A stretch of DNA of 28,320 nucleotides from Intoshia linei (taxonomy: Eukaryota > Orthonectida > Rhopaluridae), in assembly GCA_001642005.1 (NCBI GenBank), contig LWCA01000413.1, forward strand, positions 1 to 28,320. Reading direction: 5' to 3'. The position numbers and the translations under genes are program-made. Below the pieces are notes generated by a model. The model made no database searches. It worked only from the letters and a program-made list of their open reading frames with translations, and was not told the DNA's origin. Below, piece by piece: positions 1 through 9,500 of the stretch; the stretch's first letter is position 1, and the number at the start of each line of letters is the position of its first letter.

Positions 1-112
1 TAAATATTGATCCTACAATTTCAAAAAAAATGTGCATTAAACGTCTACACATTTACCATAAAGAAATATGGTTGAAAATTTATATAATTCATTCCTTCGG
101 AATTTTTTACGC
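1..112. repeat. Terminal part of dispersed repeat R1
   Basis: The first about 110 bases match the ends of R1 copies near 7530-7640 and 11660-11790. Shared landmarks are a 'gtaaatattgatcctacaat' segment, then 'gtctacacatttac' and an 'aaagaaatatgg' stretch. The window therefore opens inside a repeat copy. From 113 to 326 the sequence is AT-rich and I see no gene in it. Confidence 0.6.
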
Positions 113-326
113 CAATTACAAATATAATTATTATTTTATAATCGTAATAGTATAAAGGTTAAAAAATTAGAATTATTATCGTAAATTACAAAAAGTAAAA
201 AGTTGAGAATAATTAGTACAGAAAGAAAGAATTATTTCTAAAAAATTTAATTTAATGTTAGATAATGATGTAATTATCATATTTCTGTAAGTCAATGTTT
301 TTCAAAATATAATACTAAACAAAGTT

Positions 327-348
327 CGCGGGCCGCATGCGGCCCGCG
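327..348. repeat. Perfect 22-bp GC palindrome
   Basis: A self-complementary 22-bp sequence centred on GCATGC, made of GCGGGCC and GGCCCGC halves. It is almost entirely G+C in DNA that is otherwise very AT-rich. It could be part of an old transposon end or a hairpin. No gene is associated with it, and 349-556 holds no recognisable gene. Confidence 0.85.
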
Positions 349-556
349 CGTTTCGCTTCTGATTATCCTGATGTAAATGTATTTTACACTGGTATCACCC
401 ATTTATTTATTTTATTCATTTAGATTAAACCTGGGCTCATAACATGATATATCATTAATTTTGGAATCGTAAGATTCGTCAAGTTCCATTTTTGTATCAT
501 CCTATATATTTTATATATATAAATGTTTAATTTAATAACAGTTGGATGATATAACA

Positions 557-718
557 CAAGGGTCGCCAAAGTGGTCTATATTTATTGTTATCTATTATAT
601 GATAATTAACTATGGAGAATTTTAAAAATTTTTTTATATTTTAAAATTTACACATTATTTCTGTGCACTTTATATTTTGCAAATGGGCTCCAAGACAAAT
701 AAATTTTGGCGACCCCTG
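557..718. mobile_element. Small hAT-like MITE
   Basis: The left end CAAGGGTCGCCAAA and the inverted right end TTTTGGCGACCCCTG form imperfect terminal inverted repeats of hAT type (CAGGGGTCGCCAAA consensus). The 8-bp flanks ATATAACA (549-556) and ATCTAATA (719-726) agree at 6 of 8 positions, as expected for an aged hAT target duplication. The roughly 160-bp interior is AT-rich and non-coding, so the element is non-autonomous. Confidence 0.55.
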
Positions 719-1018
719 ATCTAATATATTTACAAATTAGGTTTATACATTATTATCAATAATTTAAATCATTGTTAAGCGTGAACTGGTCATATAATTC
801 AAAAACATTACATTTTAAAATCAATTTAAAATATGCAAATAGACCAAAATTAAATTTAAAATTTTTTCCCCTTTATCGAGTACATGAGGTTACTTAAAAA
901 ACATTTTTTCTACTACTAAATTTAATTATATCCCTCAATTAATAAGTACTATATTTTTTATTTTTTATTTTGTATTCACGCTTTGATAAAAACTTAAAAA
1001 TATTGAATAAAAGGTTAC

Positions 1019-2250
1019 TGTTGAATGTTCAATTCCTGAATCAGCCACTAAATCCAATAAATAAATTTTATCATGGCTCATTTCGTAATTTTTAGAAAAA
1101 TCATTTAATCCATTTGCTAAACTGTATATAAAAGTAAAAAAACAAATACTGTGATCCAATGTGTAAATATTTTTCCCGTCTGTATCGCAGTATGACTAAA
1201 AGTTTAGTAAATACTTTAGTAAATACAGTATTCTCTCTATAATTCGGCAGTTCAACAGTTCGTCAATCCTGTAGATTGCCATACATTTTTGGAAAAGTCT
1301 ATTTTGTCAACAGACCAGGGTATGAAACATTTTGTAATAAACATTACAACTCAATAAATATTGTTGTAATGTGATGATGTACTTTCCGATATTGACGAAC
1401 CAGAAAGAGATTACCGAATGTTTAAATGCTTAAAATTATAATATACGTGCATAATATTGTCCGGTCTAGATTGTTTATTGGGTGCATTCTTTTTGTAAGA
1501 GTATTCCAATAAATTTGGATAAGTTTGTTGTATGATGGGAGAGTTAGAAGTTGAAACAATTGGACTAGGAATTTGAGAAAAATTTTTTACATTTTGAAGA
1601 ACATAATCTTGATTATTACATATAAAAGTATCTAAACAATTGGTACTATTGTAATTATAGTTTACTGAATTTTTAAAATAATCGTCTTGAAAATTGAAAA
1701 TATTTGAATTAAAAGAATCCATTTCTAAATCAGTTACAAAGCCTAAATTTGTATCATTTAAATTTTGAGAATCTTGAAAATTTTCCATAAATGCAGTTTC
1801 ATAATAATTTTGAATTTTTTTATCACCCGATTCATTATTTAAAAAGTATTCATTTTTGTCATATTTATCATATTTAGGTAAATTGAATGTCGAAATTGTG
1901 GCTGGATTACTTTTTTTTGTACTATTAAGAGTTGTAGATTCTATTTTTCCGTTTGGTTGTATAACGTGAATAACTGGATCATTTACATATTCATTTCTTA
2001 GTTTTATTTTTTCAATTATTGGCTTATTTGAAATAACTGTCGTTTTATGAAGGTTTTGATCCCTTTTCAATAAAACATCCTTTTGATACTTTTCAATTTC
2101 TCTTTTATTTGATTTTGGAATGTACATTTCAATATTTTGTTCTGTAAATTTTACACCATTTTTATCATTTTCATCATAATTTTCACAACTATTTTTATTT
2201 TCAGCATTATATTAAATCTTTTACCTAGGTGTATTTTTTTCTTTATCCAT
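1019..2250 (-). CDS. Unrecognised Asn-rich protein, 3' end uncertain
   Basis: I do not recognise this protein. The model has exon 1 at 2250-2225 (ATG start), a 36-nt intron 2224-2189, exon 2 at 2188-1415, a 293-nt intron 1414-1122 and exon 3 at 1121-1019. Phases agree across all junctions, giving 301 codons up to 1019. Exon 2 alone is a 258-codon open stretch, long for DNA this AT-rich. The protein is rich in Asn, Ser, Lys, Tyr and Asp, with a basic N-terminal third containing PNGKIESTTL and an Asn/Asp/Phe-rich middle. It has no signal peptide, no membrane segment and no zinc-binding pattern. Exon 3 encodes a less biased stretch ending LLDLVADSGIEHST. Past 1019 there is a possible donor GTAACC; a short exon after an acceptor near 950 would end quickly in a stop. 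The gene could also continue beyond the window. The low-complexity composition would fit a disordered regulatory protein, but that is only a guess. Confidence 0.5.
2190..2224 (-). other. 36-nt in-frame intron of the Asn-rich gene (2224-2189)
   Basis: The reading frame from the ATG at 2250 meets TAA at 2223-2221 and another stop shortly after, yet the same frame reopens downstream into the long exon. A GTAAAAG donor after ACACCTAG and an AAATAG acceptor delimit exactly 36 nt. Removing it restores one continuous frame (CCT AG|T TGT). This length matches the mini-introns in the neighbouring, recognisable genes, which supports the call. Confidence 0.5.
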
Positions 2251-2589
2251 TTTAATTAATTTTTCAATTATTTTGGTTACTATGAAATGATTTTACTAAT
2301 TATTAAATTAAAATAATAAAATTGTTAATTATTTTTTAATATTTTAGCTATTTCTTTATACAAATTCAATCATGCATGGTTTTATTGAATGCATCATATT
2401 TTTCTTTTTATGTTTAAAAATTGACAATATAAAATACATAGTTGTTTTAAACTGGATTCTTTTGCATCTCTAGAAATCTATTTCATTATTTATTAATTAA
2501 CATGTAAATAACACTGAGGTACTCTCAAAAATCTATCTGTTTAAAAATTTAACTATTTTACTAAATTTTGAATCAATATGTTCAATGCA

Positions 2590-3125
2590 TATTTTTTTTA
2601 AATTATAGGATAAATATTTTTTTATTTTTACATAATTTTTTTTAAAAAATTAATCTGTGGTTTTAATCGTGAAAAGGCACTTTTTTGGATTAGCGATTTA
2701 TGATAATGTTTATGATTTTAAAACACATCCCACAATTTATGTTGTATAAAATTTTAGGCCTTTTTCATTTAATTTGTTTGACTTTAAGGTAATTTGTGAT
2801 TTTGGGTATGAAGATGTTATATTTTTAAATTAATATTTATCATAATTTTGATGATTTTAAAATCTTTATCAGATTGTGCATTTTTTATAATTGTAGGACT
2901 AAAAATTTAAATTTAAAAAAAAGGATAATTAGGCTTTTTTACCTTTAAGGACTCAACTTCTGAAAATACAATTTGTGATAAAACATTGCTCTCGAAAACT
3001 GTTATAGAAATATGGAATTTTTAAAACTCGACTCAACTTACTTTCTTAAATAAATTGGAACATACAGACAAATAAATAAACAGACATACATTTTTAACTA
3101 ACAAATTACTTTATACAAGTAATGA
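2590..3125. repeat. Dispersed modular repeat R1 copy
   Basis: This copy lies in the same orientation as those near 8640 and 15170. Its modules contain TTTTAATCGTGAAAA, GATTTTGGGTATGAAGATG and TTTACCTTTAAGGACTC, the reverse complements of the TTCATGGTCAAAAAC motif seen in the opposite orientation elsewhere. It ends with 'aaataaataaacagacat', as does the 15170 copy. No gene lies inside, and 2251-2589 and 3126-3609 also show no coding potential. Confidence 0.6.
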
Positions 3126-3419
3126 TTGTTTCGTATGTGCAATGAATCTTCAAAATTTTGCCTTACTTGTAGAATTTTTATATTTAAAAAGAAAAATAAA
3201 CTACTCAACCAATTCGTCACTATTTAAAAATAAGCTAATATACTAATAAGTACAAATAAGCTCTATGTACGGCGTGTTTTTAAATTAATCGTGTATGTAG
3301 TACCGAACCGACCGTGCCAGAAACCACTCTTCGGGCCTCGATGAAATTTTTATAAAATGGGCATAATTTTTCCAAATTGAGTATTAAAAAAATTAAATTT
3401 TTTGATATCATAACTGTTT

Positions 3420-3436
3420 ACTAAACAGTGTTTAGT
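3420..3436. repeat. 17-bp palindrome related to a foldback-element end
   Basis: ACTAAACAGTGTTTAGT is a perfect palindrome around one central base. It also overlaps the palindrome CTGTTTACTAAACAG. The same ACTAAACAGTG word forms the termini of the foldback element at 12071-12282, so this may be a collapsed copy or a solo terminus of that family. Confidence 0.4.
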
Positions 3437-3609
3437 GTATTAGTCAAGTCAAGCGGCTTATAGAGGTGGTCACGGCTATATGATACTATGCATAGTTTGT
3501 GAAATTTTTTTAAGACCTATTTTTGATTTGGTCAATGAAATTATTTTAATATTAAATTAAATTAAATTTTAAAATATTTTTAACATTTTATGGGATCATT
3601 AATACCTTT

Positions 3610-4125
3610 AAAACTTTCATGAAAAAAAACTTGTATTAAAAACCCTACAAAATTATGTTGGAAAAATCATCTTTAAAATCTTTAAAAAATGGTAGATAAA
3701 TAATCCCTTAAAAACCCTACAAAATTTTGGTCCCAAAATTATCTTCAAAATTTTTAAAAATGGGTAAAAAAAATTCTAAAAAATTATGTTAGAAAAATCA
3801 TCTTTAAAATCTTTAAAAAATAGTAGATAAATAATCCCTTAAAAACCTTATATATTTTGGTCCCAAAAATATCTTCAAAATATTTTAAAAATGAATAAAA
3901 AAAATTCCCTTAAAAATCTTACAAAATTTTATCCTAAATCATCTTTAAAATCTTTACAAAATGGTAGAAAAAAATAATCCCTTAAAAGCCCTTCAAAATA
4001 TTTTAAAAATGGATAAAAAAAACTTCCCTTAAAAACCCTACATATTTTGTTTTCTAAATTATTTTTAAAAATTGGGTAAAAAAAATAATTCCTTAAAAGC
4101 CCTTTAATTTTAAAATCTTTACAAA
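3610..4125. repeat. Degenerate minisatellite, about 115-120-nt period
   Basis: Four or more imperfect units follow one another. Each combines 'atcatctttaaaatcttta', an 'aaatggtagataaataatcc' type segment, 'cttaaaaaccctacaaaat', 'ttttggtcccaaaa' and 'atcttcaaaattttt'. Each unit appears to be built of two related half-units of about 60 nt. There are no stable open frames. The array is AT-rich and lies between two minus-strand genes. Confidence 0.7.
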
Positions 4126-4686
4126 ATAATATTCGTAATAAATAATATTAATTAATTGAGGTAATTAAATAATTAATGACAATTTTTTTTATACATATGT
4201 AGACGTGTATGTCTATCTGTCAATTTTACCATTTGTAATATACAATATTAATTGTAAATAAACATCACGATGGAGTGTACCTTTTTAAAAAAAATACTTT
4301 GACCTTAATTAAATCTAAAGTCGATCTTAAAATTAATGATTTTTTTTTAAAAATAGATGTATACTTGTTCACTTACATTTAACAGAAGTTTCGGTCAGTT
4401 GGTCAAAATTTTGTTGGACAGTGTAATAAAAATAGTAAATGAATATGAATAAAGAAACCCACTAAACTTTTGTGAAAAAATAATGATATGATAAATTACT
4501 ATAGTCGATGATTATATCGCTTTAAGATGTATAGCTCCAACAATACATCGCTGAAACAAAATCGCTCCAGAGAATGGACGTCGATTTTTCAAATTATACT
4601 ACAAAAATGCAAAATAAAAAAGTAATTTTAATTAAATTTCTGTATCCAGTCTGTAAATATCTTTTTACTAATTTCTAAAGAATGGT

Positions 4687-5298
4687 TTAATATTTGATAT
4701 CATTGAGGTTATCCAAACTGTCTTTAAAATTTAAATTCAATTTTTGTAAATTCGAACATTTAATCTCTTTATATGGTTCAAAATCACTAAAAAATTTCAA
4801 ATTTGAAAAATTTTGAAAATTCGATATTGTTTCAATTGACTGATCCGATACATATGATTCGAAATCACTTTCATACTTTTCAGAAGCCAAATCTAAAGTA
4901 AAATGATGAAATTTCGATCAGATACGGTATTTACAAAATTTATTACCGATTTGTGTCAAAACACGAAAAGAACTATAACCTGATGAATCGCAATGGTTGA
5001 AAGTGTTTATTGATTGAGCATCCCATGTAGATCGTTTATGTTTAGTGTAGGTTTCTGTTGAATAGTGTTTTTTGGTGATTTTACAAGGTTGAGGTGTTTT
5101 TTTATTTTTTATTGAATTTGCTCCATTAACATAAACAGAAAAGGTAGAAATTTCGGTTTTTTCGTTTTTTTGTCTGTTTGTTTATTTAATTTTATTAGTT
5201 TTAAAAAAAATTATATACCTGGCTTTACGACTCTGTTGACTTAATTTATTGATGTACAGTTTAAGTCGATTTTGAAAAAATTGTTCATTTTTTTTCAT
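4687..5298 (-). CDS. Unrecognised 170-aa protein, three exons
   Basis: I do not recognise this gene. The model has exon 1 at 5298-5219 (ATG start), intron 5218-5174 (45 nt), exon 2 at 5173-4947, intron 4946-4893 (54 nt) and exon 3 at 4892-4687 ending in TAA. Phases join cleanly (AG|A, G|AT) and give 170 aa. The N-terminus is basic and helix-prone (KLYINKLSQQSRKARQK). The middle contains KHKRSTWDAQS and CDSSGYSSFRVL, and the C-terminal third is acidic and Ser/Phe/Leu-rich (DFESYVSDQSIET). No transmembrane segment or signal peptide is visible. It starts 129 bp downstream of the BPNT1-A stop on the same strand. It has two normal-looking mini-introns and no interrupting stops, so I judge it a real gene, possibly taxon-restricted. 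Confidence 0.55.
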
Positions 5299-5427
5299 TG
5301 TTTATAATTTTAACTTAAAATTTAGTGTGAAGGTTACTGTTACTGGTTTACAAATATCATCGTTGTTTATAGATAACTATAGGAAGATTTATACTCTTTA
5401 GAATATGCAAAGAATTATAAATGTTTA

Positions 5428-6511
5428 TTACATTTTTGAAATAATATCTACTAGTTCATTGTGAAGTTGATGATCCATTGTTGCTACTAAACCTTTATCG
5501 ATTCTGTCCCCCGAATCTGATGTGTATTTATAAATGTTGCCTTTTTTGTCACTCAGTAAACCTCCACAGCTCAATATAATAGCTTCTGGAGCACAAGTAT
5601 CCCATTTTTTCAAATATACATCTACCGTTATATACGCGTGTACGTTTTTTTCAATTACATTTAAAGTCTAGATACATTAAAGATAGGTATTAATTAAATT
5701 ACCTTGAACCCTGCTCCACCCATAGGCATAATCTCTGAAGCTAAACAAGCCGATATGGCTTTATCGTTATCGGAGCTATTTCCATACTTTGCTGTAGTTA
5801 TGATGCGGCCAGGTTTAAGATCATTAATATTCAAGCCGAATGCACCTATTCTAATATTAATAAGCATCAAATGTATAACACCCAATTTGACAACTCCCCA
5901 AATGATATGTCCACATTTTCCTGAAAAGGGTTTCCCTATTATTCCTGCAATCGGTACGCCAAATCGAGATATTCCGATTAAGACTGTAACGTGTTCGCTT
6001 TTACCTAAAATCTATTATATACATTATATGAATTGAAATTACCTTTTGTAAATTCATAGGTTCCGTCCAATGGGTCTACCCAAATTACAAACTGAAATGT
6101 TAAAATATATTAATTTAATTTATGAAACTTCTTTTTCCTTTGTTTCATTATACTCGGCCGGTAACATCGCACATTTTTTTATAACCTCTTCAGATAGAGA
6201 AGTTATCGGATCTACGTCGATTAACTGTACGTTATGACCTTTTGTGTTGTCCTATAATTGTAACATTTTACATTGTACATTAATTTAAATGTATTTACTT
6301 CCTCCGCAATGATTTTTACATTAGGAAAATTGTGCTTGAGAGATGAAACAATCAACACTTGAGCTTTCAAATCAGCAGCAGTAACGAAATCATGGGGGTT
6401 TTTTTCAAAGATTGATAAATCTCCACTAGAATGAATCGATTTTATAATCTTACCTGCTTCAATTGCCACATCATAGCAATTTGCAACTAGTCTCGTTAAT
6501 AGTGGTAGCAT
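5428..6511 (-). CDS. BPNT1: BPNT1-like 3'(2'),5'-bisphosphate nucleotidase, copy A
   Basis: This is a Mg2+-dependent phosphatase of the inositol-monophosphatase fold; family members hydrolyse PAP to AMP and phosphate. Exons are 6511-6299, 6251-6129, 6091-6043, 6004-5882, 5845-5703 and 5667-5428, giving 891 nt or 296 aa (human BPNT1 is about 308). All introns are tiny: 47, 37, 38, 36 and 35 nt. Metal-site residues are present: DFVTAAD, AEE at the end of exon 1, the WVDPLDGT motif in exon 3 and KKWDTCAPEA in exon 6. GGAGFK is also present. The loop that reads ITTTRSH in copy B and typical BPNT1 is here IITTAKYGNSS, so the Ser-His pair expected to contact the nucleotide is missing. The segment before the WG of exon 4 is about five residues shorter than in copy B. 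An AATAAA overlaps the stop codon (5429-5424). It arose by tandem duplication with copy B; activity is likely, but substrate preference may differ. Confidence 0.88.
5846..5881 (-). other. 36-nt stop-free in-frame intron of BPNT1-A
   Basis: Its position and phase (phase 1, inside a Gly codon of the G-A-F-G motif) match intron 4 of copy B, which is 1297 nt. Here it is GTGTTATACA...TTAGAATAG, exactly 36 nt, with no in-frame stop. If it were retained, the protein would gain twelve residues and otherwise stay in frame. Splicing it restores LGAFGL, as in relatives, so I treat it as an intron. Confidence 0.7.
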
Positions 6512-6593
6512 TTTAAGTAATACAATCTTATTTATAGCAAATATAAAAATACAAAAATAAAATAGTTTATTTATGTCAACTAATACTCAATAT
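6512..6593 (-). promoter_or_regulatory. 82-bp spacer between the BPNT1 copies
   Basis: The stop codon of copy B ends at 6594 and the ATG of copy A begins at 6511. The spacer has an AATAAA-type polyadenylation signal (in ATAAATAAAC on the minus strand, near 6560), so copy B probably ends here. The room left for a promoter of copy A is unusually small. It may be transcribed through from copy B or have its promoter within the last exon of copy B. Confidence 0.45.
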
Positions 6594-9500
6594 TCATTTA
6601 GTTTTCATTTCGTTAATCACATTTTCTGGAATGCATTTCTTGATTTGATCATGAATGGCTGTAGACGTTGTAGCTAAAATCCCAGTGTTGTTGGGATGCT
6701 CTACATTGGCTTCATAACTGTAACAATTTCCACATATATCTGTCAGTACACCACCGTTAGCTATAATCACAGCTTCAGGGCTACAAGTATCCCATTTTTT
6801 TGTTCCACCACTAGCGTACACATAAGCATCTGCATTTCCTTCGATTACATTCAATATCTTTTCAAAAATTTAAATTAATTATCAATACCGTGGTGGCAAA
6901 AAAATCCTTACTTATATAATATGCTACGCAATATTTGTTTGTGTGTGTGTTACCGTTTATTTCAATAGCTACCAGTCTTAGAATTTTATAAAGTCCACAT
7001 TTCAATTACAGATTTTTCAGGGTGTTAGCAAAATAAATTTCAACCTCTCAAACTCACATCTTACGGGTCAAAAACCCCAATTGTCTTTTTTCTGAAAATC
7101 AAACGAGTTAAAGAATTTAATAAAATATATACGCTGATTCCCATTTTAAAATTATAAACATAATCATAAATTTAAATTTAAAAAAAAATATATCTTCAGG
7201 GCCAAAACCATAAATAACCTGCTTTTTTTTTAATGAAAACAGCCCTAGAATTTAAAAAAATTTCAATCCGAATAAGTGAGGACTTCACAGTCAAAAAAGC
7301 ATTTTAGTATTCATTTTTTTTTTTTCAAAATATTTTATTAAAACAAAAAATTTGAAATAATTAACAGTCCGAAAATTAAAAAACAAGATTATTCTGATAG
7401 AGCTTATTCCAGTTGATATAAATACAAAATTTAAACCCCAGAAATCTACGCATTCCCGTTGAAAAATAATTTTTAATATCTTATCAACCAATAGTTTTCA
7501 AATATTTCGATTAAAATAAAAATTGAAAATGTAAATATTGATCCTACAATTTTAAAAATAACTGTGCATTGAATGTCTACACATTTCCAATAAAGTATAA
7601 TGAAAATCTATATAATTCCTTCGCAATTTTTAAATTTCAAATTCTCATTTTCAAAATATTTTGAATACAAATTTAAATAAAAACTACAACGACGATTACT
7701 AAAAGTAATACAACTTTATTATATGAAATATGTTTATAAAGTGCTGATTCCGTTAATACATAATTGGTATTTTTAATTTCAATTGGTACTGCATATATTA
7801 TCACATTAAAAATGAAAAAATAGGTTTTTATAATTTTATTTTTTCTGGAATTTATGCTATTTGTGACAATTTTTAGAATATGACTGTTTTTACTTTATTT
7901 TTAATATTATACACACATTCTGTCTAATAAATTAAAAAAATCGGACAACAATTGTTTTTAAATTTCTCTACGCAAATGTTAAACAAAATTAAGATGAAAT
8001 ATTCACTTTTAAATAAAAATTAATGTGATATGACCGTTCCACCTGAAACAAGTTTGGGAACCACTCCTTTAAGGATTGATACTAGTGAATAATAGCATTT
8101 TTAGGTTAGATTTTCAATGTAAATTTATTTTTTTTGTAGAATAAAATGTGCCCTCGGCAGAGCTAGGTACTGTTTGTACGTAGTACATAACAGTCAAACT
8201 AGTATAATATATAATTGAAAAATAATTGCTGGAAAATTTAGAAAAATATTTTTTAGTTAAAATAAATTATGAACATATAATAATGTGGACTTGTTTTCTG
8301 ATAAAAAATACATGCATCGGAAAAGTTTACTAATTTTACAATTCAATAATTGTACAATATACAATGTAATCTTAGAGTGTTACGTATATTTAATTTACTT
8401 ATCAAAATATACCAATTTTTTACCCCCACCTATTGTTATTTACCTTATTTCCGGCTCCGCCTAATTTCAAAACAGTCGTTGGGTTAATTGCTTCAATTGC
8501 CTCTTGGGTGGGTTTGTTTGGGTGTGATCTTGTTGTAGTTATAATTAAACCTTCGTGGGTAGTTTGGTTTTTAAACAATCCAAATGAGCCTATTTAAAAA
8601 AATTACTAACACGTAAGTTATTATTTTAAGATCATTAAATCAAGATACATTTTTTATTAGAATGTGTATTTTTTATAATTCTAGGACGGGTTTGAATTTA
8701 ATAACAAAAGATAATTGGAGTTTTTAACCTCAAAAAGCTCAATTTCTGAAATTGAAATTTGCGATAAAACATCATTCTGGAAAAACTGTTATAAGAATAT
8801 GGAATTTGTAAAACTCGACTCCCCTTACTTTCTTAAAGAAACTAAAACAATTTAATAAATACATGTTTGACTATTTTACTTTATACAGTGGAATCCGCTT
8901 ATAAGAGACACCGGCTATAAAAGACGTCCGGATATAAGGGACAAAAATCCGCTTATAGTGGACAGAGCATTTTAAAATGAATATTCAAGATTTTTTTAAA
9001 ATAAATTATTACATTTTTGTAGTAAATGATTTTTGAAATCTTAACATTTTGACCAATTGTTTTAATAATAAAGTTTAACCTCCAAAATGGGGTTAAAAAT
9101 AAAATCACTAAAATTAGAAGAAAAATTTGATTATTTTAGTTTTATAGCTGTAATAAAAAATAATTAAGTATATGTTGCATAGAATGTGTAAAACTGTAAT
9201 CACAAAAAAAATTTAAAAACCCCTCTTGAAAGTTTGGTTCAAAAAAAATTTAAAAACCCCCCCTTGAAAGTTTGGTTCGAAAAAAAATTTCTTAAAAACC
9301 CCCCTTAAAATTTTGGTTTAAAAAAAATTACTAAAACCCAAAATTAAATTAAAATATAAATAAAAGTTTTACACATTTTATAACTAACCCATAGAATGTG
9401 CACATTCTACGACTTGCCCATAAAATGTGTACATTTCACAGTTTTACGCATTCTATACGACATATATTACTTAATATTTTAATTATTTATAATTTTTCGG

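Noticed and set aside
3610-4125. CRISPR array
   Set aside because: The units are long, degenerate and contiguous with no unique spacers, and the genome is eukaryotic.
5704-6036. 110-codon plus-strand frame
   Set aside because: It lies antisense over BPNT1-A exons 4-5, and the minus strand is clearly the coding one.
7291-7491. 66-codon minus-strand frame
   Set aside because: It lies wholly inside an R1 repeat copy in a BPNT1-B intron.
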